64,000 bases of DNA, from NCBI RefSeq assembly GCF_016464305.1, contig NZ_JAEIOJ010000012.1:27650-91649 (forward strand). Reading direction: 5' to 3'. Below are positions 1 through 8,115 of the stretch, one piece after another. The position numbers and the translations under genes were made by a program. This stretch comes from Umezawaea beigongshangensis (GTDB taxonomy: Bacteria > Actinomycetota > Actinomycetes > Mycobacteriales > Pseudonocardiaceae). Numbering within the stretch: position 1 is the first letter of the stretch; the number at the start of each line of letters is the position of its first letter. Below the pieces are notes generated by a model that saw only the letters and a list, made by a program, of their open reading frames with translations, was not told where the DNA came from and did not search any database.

Positions 1-170
1 GGCAGCCACCCGGCCCTGTGGGGTGCCAGAACCCTGCACAGGTCCGCCGATCTGCGGGATCGCCCACCACGGGTCGCAGCCGGAACTCGGTGTGCCGACC
101 ACGAACGTCACCGGGTTGGCCAGGCTGCGCATGGACGGCGCCAACCCGGTGAACGCTCACAGTCGGCGCA
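1..170. other. no confident gene
   Basis: No convincing complete gene. A minus-strand frame beginning at an ATG at 132 reads out of the window for 44 codons without a stop, but its third-position GC is mixed and it has no recognisable motif, so it is not called. Confidence 0.3.
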
Positions 171-995
171 TCAAGGTGTGCCCGTCAGCCGGGTGGTGCG
201 GGGCTTCGCGCTCCGCAGGTAGCGCGCCAGCCCGCTGAGCTTCTGGTCGGCGATGAACGTCGACCGCTCGTTGATGATGGCGTCCTCGGCGTGCTGGATG
301 CAGGCCCACGCGGAGTCGCCCCACGGGTCGGCGACCTTGACCTCCACGGGCTCGTCGCACGAGCCCGACAGGCCGAGCTCGCACACCTGGGGGTGCTCGC
401 CGTCGAGGTGGTCGGCCGCGAGGTGCCGCAACTGGCCCGCCAACTTCGCCGACGCGGTGGCACGCACGCCTGGAACCTCTTCCAGGCCGCGTTCCGCGCG
501 CACCGCTTGAATGGCCGCCAGGCGCAGCTCCAACTGGTCGGCGACGATCCCGGCCAGCGCGGTGAGTGTCCCGATCTGGTTGTCGGTGACCTCGCGCGGT
601 TCGCGGTCGATCACGTTGACCGTGCCCAGCCGGTGCCCGTCGCCGGTGGTGATGGGAGCGGCGGTGTAGAAGCGCAGGCCCAGCTCGCCGCGCACCAGCG
701 GGTGGTCCAGGGTGCGGGGATCCACCGCACCGTCGTTCACCACGTACACCCCGTCCTGCAACACGGCCGAGGCGCACAGGCCGGGCTCGGTGCCGATCTG
801 GGTCACGCCCTGCAGACCGTGGCAGGCCGCGAACCACACGCGGTCGACATCGACGATCGTCACGGTCGCGATCGGCGTGTCGAAAACCTGCGCGGCCACG
901 CGGGCGACGCTGTCGAAACTGCCGTCGGCGGGCGAGTCCAGGATGTGGTAACGCCGGACCGCTGACAGGCGCTCTGGATCGGTGTGGGTGAGCAC
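171..995 (-). CDS. GAF domain sensor-like protein
   Basis: A cytoplasmic 274-residue protein with one GAF domain at about residues 1-165. It opens with the family pattern ERLSAVRRYHILDSP, followed by PIATVTIVDVDRVWF and the core LGLRFYTAAPI. GAF domains bind small ligands or chromophores; here no output domain (kinase, GGDEF, ANTAR) is visible. The last ~100 residues (three cysteines, a WGDSAWACIQHAED stretch) are unrecognised. GTG at 995 is chosen because homology starts there; the longer frame runs back into insertion-sequence debris. No good ribosome binding site is visible, so the start is uncertain. Role unknown; signal sensing is inferred only from the domain. Confidence 0.75.
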   Translation of the reverse strand: MLTHTDPERLSAVRRYHILDSPADGSFDSVARVAAQVFDTPIATVTIVDVDRVWFAACHGLQGVTQIGTEPGLCASAVLQDGVYVVNDGAVDPRTLDHPLVRGELGLRFYTAAPITTGDGHRLGTVNVIDREPREVTDNQIGTLTALAGIVADQLELRLAAIQAVRAERGLEEVPGVRATASAKLAGQLRHLAADHLDGEHPQVCELGLSGSCDEPVEVKVADPWGDSAWACIQHAEDAIINERSTFIADQKLSGLARYLRSAKPRTTRLTGTP

Positions 996-1120
996 GCGAG
1001 GAGGATAGCCGAAGACCACCGCAGGTCCGAGCCGCCCAGGAGTGCGAAGTCGTCGACCTCGAGCACCAGCGGGGTAACCATCGACGGCTCGGGCGAGACC
1101 CGGACCACTGAGCCGTTTCC

Positions 1121-1234
1121 AAAGGTCTTCATGATGGAGCCCGCCCGTTCGCCAGGGGCGTGGATGCGGGCGTGGGAGCGGTTGACCGCCTGTTGGCCGG
1201 GTGAGAGGTTGTGCGACGTGCCGGGGTGGGGCAC
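1121..1234 (-). pseudogene. transposase C-terminal remnant (IS5-like DDE)
   Basis: The minus strand encodes NLSPGQQAVNRSHARIHAPGERA followed shortly by MKTF. This resembles the conserved C-terminal block of IS5-group DDE transposases (pattern LS..Q.AVNR.HA..RA.GERA...LK). It lies just beyond the N-terminal transposase fragment of the adjacent repeat, in the same orientation, so it is probably the far end of the same element after loss of the catalytic centre. The family call rests on recall of the pattern. Confidence 0.55.
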
Positions 1235-1263
1235 GTGGGCCGAGTCGCCCGCTCCTCGGTAGG

Positions 1264-1686
1264 CCTCGTCGGCCCGGCACGGGATGTCGGCTTCGGTGAG
1301 GGCGTCGACGGTGCCGCGGGTGCGGGCGGCGGTCAGGAGTTGGACGGCTCCGTGGGTGTAGCGGCGGACGGTGGCCGGGGGCGATGCCGATGCCGGCGGC
1401 GAGGCGGGTGCGGGTGTCGCCGCAGCGCAGGTGGGCCAGGACCAGCAGTGCCTGGCGTCCGGGGTCGAGCCCGCGCCACCTGCTGCCGATCCGCCGTCGA
1501 TGCGCGGTCAGCTCCCGGGCGAGGAACTGAAGGTGCGAACCGGACAGGTCGATCGCGGACGGGCAGACAAGCACACGAAGCTCCTGGCGATGGCCCTGCT
1601 CCTGGTCGACAAGTCATCTACCAGGAGCTCCACCACGTCTCCACCACGACCACAGCCCACGCCACCAGAGTGGAAAGGGCTCACTG
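1264..1686 (-). mobile_element. insertion-sequence fragment, copy 1
   Basis: This 423-bp block is repeated in inverted orientation at 2971-3393 with about five mismatches and no indels. Read on the minus strand it begins with CAGTGAGCCCTTTCC, contains a short hairpin (CTCCTGGT / ACCAGGAG), and encodes a transposase N-terminus from an ATG at 1574 (MLVCPSAIDLSGSHLQFLAR...) with a helix-turn-helix-like region. After GIGIAP the frame shifts, and the continuation ATVRRYTHGAVQLL is found in another frame. Copy 2 carries the same frameshift. The catalytic domain is missing. The block cannot transpose on its own. Confidence 0.85.
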
Positions 1687-1757
1687 TCGTCGAGCGGCTT
1701 GCGAAGATCGCGCGTCGTTCTTCGATTCTTTCACCGTTCTGGCTGTTAACGGAGGCG

Positions 1758-1790
1758 TGATCAGGTGGCTAGGTTCGCATTGATCAGGTG
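1758..1790 (+). promoter_or_regulatory. direct repeat upstream of the MetE-like gene
   Basis: TGATCAGGTG occurs twice, at 1758-1767 and 1781-1790, 23 bp apart, just before the gene at 1813. The surrounding 100 bp is more AT-rich than its flanks. Two phased copies could be an activator or repressor site; this is inference from repetition and position only. Confidence 0.35.
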
Positions 1791-1812
1791 ATTGCTCTAC
1801 GAGAGGATGTTC

Positions 1813-2877
1813 ATGCCTATTCCGACCGAGCCGATCGGCAGCATCCCCCGCCCGCAGTACCTGCTGGACGGGATGGCCGGCTTGGCGGCGGGAACGATCG
1901 ACCAGGCCGAGCTGGACGTGTTGGTGGATCGGGCGTTGACGGAGACCGTCGAGCGGTTGGAGGTCACCGGGTCACCGGTGCTCACCGACGGGGAGCAGGG
2001 CAAGCCGAGCTTCGTCACCTACCCGTTGAGCGGCGTGGACGGGCTCGTCCCAGACGGGGCGGTCATCCCGTTCGCAGACGGGCACACCCGTCAACTGCCC
2101 CGGTTGACCGGTAGACCGTTCCGCTACGGCGCGTTCGCGAGCTCCTACCTGACCAGAGCCCAGCAGCTGACCACCCGGCCGGTCAAACAGTCGGTGATCG
2201 CCCCGTCTGCGCTGAGCCTGCTCTACCCGGCCGACGGGATCACCGACTACTCGCAGGAGGAGTTCCTGGCAGAGCTGGCCGACCAGGCCGAAACCGACAT
2301 CCGGCAGTGTCTCGACGCCGGTGCGGCGTCGGTGCAGTTGGACTTCACCGAGGGCCGGCTCTCCCTCAAGCTCGACCCGTCCGGCGGTGTGCTGAGCCAG
2401 TTCATCGCGTTGAACAACACCGTGCTGGACCGGTTCACCCCAGAGGAACGGGCCCGGTTGGGGGTGCACACCTGCCCCGGCGGCGACCAGGACTCGGCGC
2501 ACAGTCTGGATGTCGACTACGCCGGGCTGCTCCCCGAGTTGTTCCGGTTGCACGCCGGCACCTTCTACCTCCAACTCGCCAGCGAACCCGACCCGGCCAG
2601 GGTGCTGCAGATCGTCCGGGACCACTCGCGGGACGACCAGCGGATCTTCGTCGGTGTCATCGACCCCATCGATCCCCGGGTGGAGACCGCCGAGGAAGTA
2701 CGTGACCGCGTGCTGGAGGCGGCCAGCTACATCCCCGTCGAGCGGCTGGGTACCTGCGACGACTGCGGGTTCTCCCCGTTCGCCGACGACACCTCCACCT
2801 CCCGCGACACCGCCTTCGCCAAGATCCAAGCCCGCGTGCGGGGCACTCTGCTGGCCGCCGAGAAACTCGGCGTCTGA
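1813..2877 (+). CDS. MetE-like (cobalamin-independent methionine synthase II family) protein
   Basis: A 354-residue protein of the MetE C-terminal catalytic-domain family (UROD/MetE-like barrel), lacking the N-terminal half of full MetE (about 750 residues). It would transfer a methyl group to a thiol acceptor in the cytoplasm. The zinc ligands are present: His219 and Cys221 in GVHTCPGG and Cys315/Cys318 in TCDDCGFSPF. The N-terminal IGSIPRP motif is typical of these short homologues. ATG at 1813 is preferred because GAGAGG sits at 1801-1806; ATG 1807 is the alternative. The gene stands alone between two inverted insertion-sequence fragments, suggesting transfer. Its true methyl donor and acceptor cannot be read from sequence. 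Confidence 0.85.
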   Translation: MPIPTEPIGSIPRPQYLLDGMAGLAAGTIDQAELDVLVDRALTETVERLEVTGSPVLTDGEQGKPSFVTYPLSGVDGLVPDGAVIPFADGHTRQLPRLTGRPFRYGAFASSYLTRAQQLTTRPVKQSVIAPSALSLLYPADGITDYSQEEFLAELADQAETDIRQCLDAGAASVQLDFTEGRLSLKLDPSGGVLSQFIALNNTVLDRFTPEERARLGVHTCPGGDQDSAHSLDVDYAGLLPELFRLHAGTFYLQLASEPDPARVLQIVRDHSRDDQRIFVGVIDPIDPRVETAEEVRDRVLEAASYIPVERLGTCDDCGFSPFADDTSTSRDTAFAKIQARVRGTLLAAEKLGV

Positions 2878-2970
2878 CCGGCCGGCAGCGGGTCGGGCAA
2901 CCCGCCGGCCCGAAAAGCCGATCTCCTGCCCCGCTGTCGATCACCGCCCCGGTCACCGGGCAACAAGCCT

Positions 2971-3393
2971 CAGTGAGACCTTTTCACCCTGGTGGCGTGG
3001 GCTGTGGTCGTGGTGGAGACGTGGTGGAGCTCCTGGTAGATGACTTGTCGACCAGGAGCAGGGCCATCGCCAGGAGCTTCGTGTGCTTGTCTGCCCGTCC
3101 GCGATCGACCTGTCCGGTTCGCACCTTCAGTTCCTCGCCCGGGAGCTGACCGCGCATCGACGGCGGATCGGCAGCAGGTGGCGCGGGCTCGACCCCGGAC
3201 GCCAGGCACTGCTGGTCCTGGCCCACCTGCGCTGCGGCGACACCCGCACCCGCCTCGCCGCCGGCATCGGCATCGCCCCCGGCCACCGTCCGCCGCTACA
3301 CCCACGGAGCCGTCCAACTCCTGACCGCCGCCCACACCCACGGCACCGTCGACGCCCTCACCGAAGCCGACATCCCGTGCCGGGCCGACGAGG
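2971..3393 (+). mobile_element. insertion-sequence fragment, copy 2 (inverted)
   Basis: This is the second 423-bp copy, in opposite orientation to 1264-1686. It begins CAGTGAGACCTTTTC and encodes the same transposase N-terminus from ATG 3083. It carries the same internal frameshift and ends abruptly at 3393, where similarity to copy 1 stops. No C-terminal transposase piece follows. The shared lesion indicates that an already dead fragment was duplicated, rather than two independent insertions. Confidence 0.85.
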
Positions 3394-3456
3394 AGCGATT
3401 TTCGTCGTGACGGTGCAGGTCGCGACGAGTTTGAGGAACCCGTGTCGACGTGGCGG

Positions 3457-4053
3457 TTATGCCTGGTCGAGGCCGGCCGCCTCGAGGGCGGTGTCGGCGG
3501 CGTCGCGCAGGACCGACTCGTCCATGCCGGCCTCGGTCAGTGCTTCCATGCCGCGTAGCACTGCCAGGAGATGGTGGGCCGTCCGCCGAGGATCACGGTC
3601 GCCGGGGACGTCGCCAGCGGCTTGGGCGCTTTCCACCTCGGCCTGCAGGAGGTCGGCGAACGTGGTGAACGTCTGCCGCGCCCGGACGGCGACCTCGGCG
3701 TTCGACGCGGCCAGCTCCGCGGTCGACTTCGCGAGCAGGCAGGCGCGCTGCGGGCCGGGCGAAGCGCCGGCGGCGACCGCCGCGTCGAACAGGGCCCGCA
3801 GGCGTGAGGCCGCCGACGAGTCCGGGCCACTCAAGTGCTCGCGCAGACCCGCCGTGACGTTCGCGCAATAGCCGTCGAGGACCCGCTGGAACAACGCCTG
3901 CTTGTCGCCGAAGGCGCCGTACAGGCTGCCCTTGCCCAGGCTCGTCGCCCTCATCAGGTCGCCCAGCGACGTCCCCGCGAAGCCGGATGTCCAGAACGTC
4001 TCGGTCGCGGAGCGCAGCACTTGGTGCTCGTCGAACTTCCGGGGCCTGCCCAT
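3457..4053 (-). CDS. TetR/AcrR family transcriptional regulator
   Basis: A 198-residue cytoplasmic repressor. The N-terminal helix-turn-helix at about residues 8-55 contains the TetR signature GFAGTSLGDLMRATSLGKGS followed by LYGAFGDKQALF. The remainder is a typical all-helical ligand-binding and dimerisation domain (CLLAKSTAELAASNAEV region). ATG 4053 starts MGRPRKFDE, the usual start for this subfamily. It is divergent from the SDR gene at 4141 across an 87-bp gap holding two copies of a GACCG-CGGTC palindrome, so autoregulation and control of the SDR gene are likely. The regulator is intact although its apparent target is broken. Confidence 0.9.
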   Translation of the reverse strand: MGRPRKFDEHQVLRSATETFWTSGFAGTSLGDLMRATSLGKGSLYGAFGDKQALFQRVLDGYCANVTAGLREHLSGPDSSAASRLRALFDAAVAAGASPGPQRACLLAKSTAELAASNAEVAVRARQTFTTFADLLQAEVESAQAAGDVPGDRDPRRTAHHLLAVLRGMEALTEAGMDESVLRDAADTALEAAGLDQA

Positions 4054-4070
4054 GCGGCAACCGTATTCTG

Positions 4071-4121
4071 TTCTGGACCGCACGGTCAACATGTGGTTGC
4101 ATTTGACCGTACGGTCCAGAA
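4071..4121. promoter_or_regulatory. paired TetR operators
   Basis: TTCTGGACCGCACGGTCAA (4071-4089) and TTGACCGTACGGTCCAGAA (4103-4121) form a 19-bp inverted repeat with a single centre mismatch. Each half is itself a palindrome (GACCG-N2-CGGTC). They lie between the divergent TetR and SDR starts, as expected for two TetR-dimer sites. Confidence 0.8.
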
Positions 4122-4140
4122 CTGCAGAGGAGTGCGACCC

Positions 4141-4832
4141 GTGACCGAACTCGACGGCAAAGTGGCCCTGGTGACCGGCGGCACGTCCGGCATCGGCCTG
4201 GCGGCGGCCACTCTTTTCGCGGCCGAGGGTGCCCGGGTCTTCATCACCGGTCGCCGGCGGGCCGAGCTCGACGCGGCCGCCGAGACGATCGGCGCCACCG
4301 GCATCCGCGCGGACATCGCGGACCTGGACGATCTCGACACGGTCGCGGCCCACATCGCAGACAGCACCGGACGGCTGGACGTGCTGTTCGCCAACGCGGG
4401 CGGCGGCGACGTGCTCGCCCCGATCACCGTGTTGCCGCCAGAGAGCTTCGACTACGTCTTCGGCACCAACGTGCCTCGGCCAGCCGCGGAAACCCCGGAT
4501 TCGGCACCTGCTCGGCCTCCAAGGCGGCGATCCGGCAGTACGCCAGGGTCTGGGCCGCCGAACTGGGCCCCCGCCGCATCCGGGTCAACGTCCTGGTCCC
4601 CGGCCCGACTGACACTCCCGGCCTGCGCGGCATCGCCGGAGACGACCAGACGCAGGTCGCCGCCCTCCTGGCGCAGATGGCCGCCACCACGCCCCTGCAC
4701 CGGATCGCCGATCCCGCCGAGATCGCGCAGGCGGCGCTGTTCCTCGCGAGCGACCGATCCAGCTTCACGACCGGCAGCGAACTGTTCGCCGACGGCGGCG
4801 AGGTCCAGGTGTTCCCCGCCGCCGTCCGGTGA
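4141..4832 (+). pseudogene. SDR family oxidoreductase, broken by an internal deletion
   Basis: The first part from GTG 4141 is a normal short-chain dehydrogenase: TGGTSGIG cofactor loop, NAGGGD, and the ...VFGTNV helix. After about position 4473 the frame is lost. The next recognisable block (FGTCSASKAAIRQYARVWAAELG) resumes in another frame, with the ~30 residues that carry the catalytic Ser missing. The C-terminus then runs normally (VNVLVPGPTDTPG ... LFADGGEVQVF) to a TGA at 4830. It is therefore an out-of-frame deletion rather than a point frameshift. The gene was probably controlled by the adjacent TetR protein. A functional product is unlikely. Confidence 0.85.
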
Positions 4833-4839
4833 GATGCTT

Positions 4840-5142
4840 CTACGACTGTCGAGTGGTGCTCCGCCGCGGCTGGGTGGCGGTGAGGAGCCGGAGGAGTTCG
4901 CGGCTGGTGCGGCGCTGGGGGATGCGGACGATGTCGCGTCGGGTGCGGCCTTCGGCGGTGCGGCGGGCCAGGTAGGCGCGAGTGCGCGGGTCGTGTCCGA
5001 ACCGGGTCAGGGCGACGGTGCAGAGGGCCCGGTCGAGGCGTCGGTCCCCGCCGCGGTGGAGGCGGTGCCGCTGGGTGTTGCCCGACGAGGCCGGCAATGG
5101 GACGACACCGGCCAGGGCGGCGAACCCGTGCGGTCGGAGCGC
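4840..5142 (-). pseudogene. IS110-type transposase C-terminal fragment
   Basis: The minus frame ending at 4840 encodes FAALAGVVPLPASSGNTQRH, RLHRGGDRRLDRAL and TRAYLARRTAEGRTRRDI. These match the conserved C-terminal (transposase_20-like) pattern of IS110-family enzymes (FAAL.G..P..ASSG.T.RHRL.RGGDR). The N-terminal DEDD domain is absent. It directly abuts and overlaps, in another frame, the 3' end of the sirtuin gene. Confidence 0.75.
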
Positions 5143-6038
5143 TGGCCGTGGTCCGGGACCGGGTGGCCGAGGCGGGCGGCCAGGTCGGTCAGCGCCTCGC
5201 CGAGCGGCAGGGCGACGCGGACGGTCGCGCAGGAGTCGCCGCGGGTCTGCCCGCGGTTGACCAGGAGCACGGGCTTGCCCGCCTTGGCGGCGTGCCGGAC
5301 GAAGCGCAGGCCCGACATGACGGCCAGCGAGGACCCCAGGACGAGCAGCGCGTCGGCCTCGTCGACGAGCTGGTAGCACCGCTGCACCCGTGGGCGCGGC
5401 ACGCTCTCGCCGAAGAACACGACGTCCGGCTTGAGGATGCCGGACCCGCAGTCGCGGCAGTCGACCAGCTGGAAGTCGCGCACGTCCTCGTCGGCCAGCT
5501 CGACGTCGCCGTCCGGGTTGATCCGGTCGGCGGTGCCGCCGAACGCGGGGTTCGCCGCCCGCAGCCGGTGGTCCAGCTCCTCGCGGTCGCCGGTCCGCCC
5601 GCAGTCCAGGCAGATCACGCGGTCCAGGCTCCCGTGCAGCTCCACCACGTCGGGTGTGCCCGCGGCCTGGTGCAGCCCGTCGACGTTCTGCGTGATCACC
5701 CCGGACAGGTGGCCCGCCGCCCGCAGCACGGCCACCGCCCGGTGCCCGTCGTTCGGGGCGGCGCGGGCGATCGTGCGCCAGCCCAGGTGACTGCGCGCCC
5801 AGTACCGGCGGCGGCCCTCCACGCTCCCGACGAACTCCTGGTAGGTCATGGGGGTGTGCCGCCGCAGGCTGCCGGTGGCGCCGCGGTAGTCCGGAATCCC
5901 GGACTCGGTGGACAACCCGGCGCCGCTGAGCACGACGACCCGACGCCGGGCGACGACCCGGACGACGTCGTCCAGACTGGTCGTCCTGGGCAGTGGATCA
6001 CCCGTGGGCGTCCAGCTCGGTGCCGGTCGTGTGCGCAC
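5007..6038 (-). CDS. NAD-dependent protein deacylase (sirtuin, Sir2 family)
   Basis: A class III deacylase that removes acyl groups from lysines using NAD+, releasing nicotinamide. All hallmark elements are visible: GAGLSTESGIPDYR at 39-52, TQNVDGLH at 116-123, the catalytic His135 in ELHGS, zinc ligands Cys143/146 and Cys194/197, and LGSSL near 234. The protein is 343 residues from GTG 6038. Family homology ends near residue 299 (GEALTDLAARLG...DHGQ). The last ~44 residues are an out-of-frame reading of the IS110 fragment, so the native 3' end has probably been replaced and the protein carries a foreign tail. The catalytic core appears intact. Confidence 0.9.
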   Translation of the reverse strand: MRTRPAPSWTPTGDPLPRTTSLDDVVRVVARRRVVVLSGAGLSTESGIPDYRGATGSLRRHTPMTYQEFVGSVEGRRRYWARSHLGWRTIARAAPNDGHRAVAVLRAAGHLSGVITQNVDGLHQAAGTPDVVELHGSLDRVICLDCGRTGDREELDHRLRAANPAFGGTADRINPDGDVELADEDVRDFQLVDCRDCGSGILKPDVVFFGESVPRPRVQRCYQLVDEADALLVLGSSLAVMSGLRFVRHAAKAGKPVLLVNRGQTRGDSCATVRVALPLGEALTDLAARLGHPVPDHGQRSDRTGSPPWPVSSHCRPRRATPSGTASTAAGTDASTGPSAPSP

Positions 6039-6345
6039 GGCAACCAGCGTACGTCGTACCCGCGCGCGGCGGCCCGGACCGGCCGATCGGTGCACGGAGG
6101 ACCGGGTCCGGTTCGGCTGTCCCGCGCACCCCGTCCGGGAGGGGGCAGGCCGCGCGCGAACCGTGTCAGGACGGCCTGCGGTCAGCGGAACCTCCTGCGC
6201 CACGTCACGCCCACCGTGCTGCGGAGACGCGGGCTGTGCGCGGTGACCGGGCAGGTGGAGCTCCGGGTGAACGGTCGTGACGACCCCGCCGACGTGGGGG
6301 TGCCCGACGTGGGGGCTCCGCGCGGTGGCCCCGGACCCGCCGTGC
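6039..6345. other. intergenic, no gene seen
   Basis: This 307-bp gap lies between the sirtuin start and the stop of the next minus-strand gene. A plus-strand frame near 6242 (VTGQVELRVNG...) is open but short and runs into the neighbouring gene. No clear terminator or operator was found. Confidence 0.4.
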
Positions 6346-7212
6346 TCACCGGTCCGTCTCGACCCGTCCGGTCCTGGTGGGCGCGGTGGCGGAGAGACTG
6401 CCCAGCAGGGACAGCGCCTGCTCGGACGAGCTGCCCGGCTCGGCCTGGTAGACGACCAGCTGCTGACCCGGCGCGCTGTTCACGGTCAGCGACTCGTAGT
6501 CCAGCGTCAGCTCGCCGACCAGGCGGTGCTGGAAGCGCTTGGTCTCACGGGTCTTCTGCCGGATGTCGTGGCGTGCCCACAGCCTGCGGAACTCCTCGCT
6601 CTTGAGCGTCAGCTCGCCGACGACGTCGATCAGCTGAGGATCGTCGTGGTCCAGACCGGCCGACGCGCGCAGCCCGGCCACGGTGTTGACCGCCACGCGC
6701 TCCCAGTCCGGGTAGAACTCCCGCGCGCTCGGATCGAGGAACACCAGCCGCACCAGGTCCCCGCTGTGGGCGTGACCGTCGAACAGGGCCCTGCCCAGCG
6801 CGTTGTGCGCCAGCACGGTCAGGCAGTGCCCGAGGACGACGGCCGGGGTCCGCTCCCAGCCCTCCATCATCCGCACCAGGGCCGGGCTGACCCGCTCGCG
6901 CCGCGCGGCCGGACGGCGCCGCGCGGCCACCGGGTGCGCCAGCCGGTGCAGGTGGGCGGTCTCCTCCTCGCCCAGACCCAGTGCTCTGGACAGCGCGTCG
7001 ATCACCTGCGCGGACGGGTTGCGCTCGCGTCCCTGCTCCAGCCGCACGTAGTAGTCGGTGCTGACCCCCGCCAGCATCGCGACCTCCTCCCGGCGCAGCC
7101 CGGAGACCCTGCGCGGGCCCGAGAACGGCACGTTCACGTCCTCGGGCCGCACGAGAGCGCGGCGGGCTCGCAGGAACTGTCCGATCGGGTTCTCGTCGAC
7201 CACGAGCTCCAC
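6346..7212 (-). CDS. XRE-family regulator with MmyB-like ligand-binding domain
   Basis: A 288-residue cytoplasmic transcription factor. Residues ~8-85 form an XRE helix-turn-helix with the MmyB-family pattern VSGLRREEVAMLAGVSTDYY followed by VRLEQGRERNPS. Residues ~105-270 match the MmyB-like domain, which is PAS-like and thought to bind fatty-acid-type ligands (WERTPAVVLG, DLVRLVFLDPSAREFYPDW). Such proteins are abundant in actinomycetes and often sit beside oxidoreductase genes. Here the NmrA/SnoaL pair lies immediately upstream on the same strand but is separated by a strong hairpin, so it is probably a separate transcription unit. Confidence 0.85.
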   Translation of the reverse strand: MELVVDENPIGQFLRARRALVRPEDVNVPFSGPRRVSGLRREEVAMLAGVSTDYYVRLEQGRERNPSAQVIDALSRALGLGEEETAHLHRLAHPVAARRRPAARRERVSPALVRMMEGWERTPAVVLGHCLTVLAHNALGRALFDGHAHSGDLVRLVFLDPSAREFYPDWERVAVNTVAGLRASAGLDHDDPQLIDVVGELTLKSEEFRRLWARHDIRQKTRETKRFQHRLVGELTLDYESLTVNSAPGQQLVVYQAEPGSSSEQALSLLGSLSATAPTRTGRVETDR

Positions 7213-7223
7213 AGTAGGGCCGG

Positions 7224-7270
7224 GGGAGGCGCGCAGGGTGGCCGTGCTGCTCCCACCCTGCGCGCCTCCC
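7224..7270 (-). terminator. terminator of the SnoaL-NmrA operon
   Basis: A perfect 18-bp stem (7224-7241 with 7253-7270) and an 11-nt loop lie just after the NmrA stop codon on the minus strand. There is no U-tract, as is common in high-GC actinomycetes. Confidence 0.75.
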
Positions 7271-7278
7271 GTGCGGCG

Positions 7279-8115
7279 TCAACCGGTGAACGCCTCCCGG
7301 TGGGCGGTGACGAACTCGGCGAACGACCGGGCCGGACGACCGGTGACGTCCGGCACGACGGAGGTGACGCGGTCCTCGGCGCCGGCGCCGATGGCCTCGT
7401 CCAGCCCGGCGAGCAGGGCGGCGAACTCCGGCGGGTAGCCGGCGGCGACGTGCCGGGCGGCGAGGTCGTCGGTGCTGACCGAGCGGTGGCGCACGGGCAG
7501 ACCCGTGACCTCGGTGACGACCGCCGCGGCGTCGGCGTAGCCGAGCGCCTCCGGCCCGGTGATCACGTGCGCCGTGTCGTGCGGCACCTCGTCGAGCAGC
7601 GCGCGGACGGCGACCGCTGCGATGTCGGCCGCGTCCACGAACGCCACCCGGCCCGACCCCGTGGCGGTGACGATCTCCCCGCTGGTGCGGACGCTCCGCG
7701 CGACCGGGTGGTCGGCGAGGAAGTTCTGCATGAACCAGGACGGGCGCAGCACCGTCCACTCCGGCACCGTCGTGCGGACCAGGTGGTGCAGCGCGCCCAG
7801 ACCGGGGGCGCCCTCCGGCACGGCGGACGAGCTCAGCAGCACGACTCGCCGCACCCCGGCCCGCAGCGCCCGCGCGAGGAACGGCTCGACCACCGGTACC
7901 GCGTCCACGACGCCGATCGGGGCGATCAGGTAGACGCGGTCCACCCCGCTCAGCGCCGCGTCGTGCGTGCCGGGGTCGGCCCAGTCGAACCGCACGTGCT
8001 CGCCGTCGACCGGCGTCCTGGTGGCGATCCGCGCGACGGCCCCCTGCTCGCGCAGCGCCGCGGCGAGCAGGCTGCCGGTGGTGCCGGTGCCGCCGGTGAC
8101 CAGCACGGCGCTCAC
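7279..8115 (-). CDS. NmrA-like NAD(P)-binding protein
   Basis: A 278-residue atypical SDR of the NmrA/HSCARG type. The Rossmann motif VLVTGGTGTTGSLL opens the protein. Later blocks (RVYLIAPIG, VVLLSSSAV, WTVLRPSWFMQNF, FVDAADIAAVAV) are characteristic of the NAD(P)H:quinone-oxidoreductase-like or redox-sensing group. The classical SDR Tyr-x3-Lys is not evident. Start GTG 8115 overlaps the stop of the upstream SnoaL gene by the GTGA arrangement, so the two are translationally coupled. Substrate unknown. The pair is divergent from a TetR gene that probably controls it. Confidence 0.88.
   Translation of the reverse strand: MSAVLVTGGTGTTGSLLAAALREQGAVARIATRTPVDGEHVRFDWADPGTHDAALSGVDRVYLIAPIGVVDAVPVVEPFLARALRAGVRRVVLLSSSAVPEGAPGLGALHHLVRTTVPEWTVLRPSWFMQNFLADHPVARSVRTSGEIVTATGSGRVAFVDAADIAAVAVRALLDEVPHDTAHVITGPEALGYADAAAVVTEVTGLPVRHRSVSTDDLAARHVAAGYPPEFAALLAGLDEAIGAGAEDRVTSVVPDVTGRPARSFAEFVTAHREAFTG

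Noticed and set aside
171..1574. Long minus-strand frame joining the transposase N-terminus to the GAF protein
   Set aside because: It is a chance read-through: GAF homology begins near 995, and the intervening text is frame-shifted IS debris.
6242..6400. Short plus-strand frame starting VTGQVELRVNG, recalling the start of a 2Fe-2S subunit
   Set aside because: No cysteine motif follows and the frame runs into the antisense of the MmyB-like gene. Similarity is too short.
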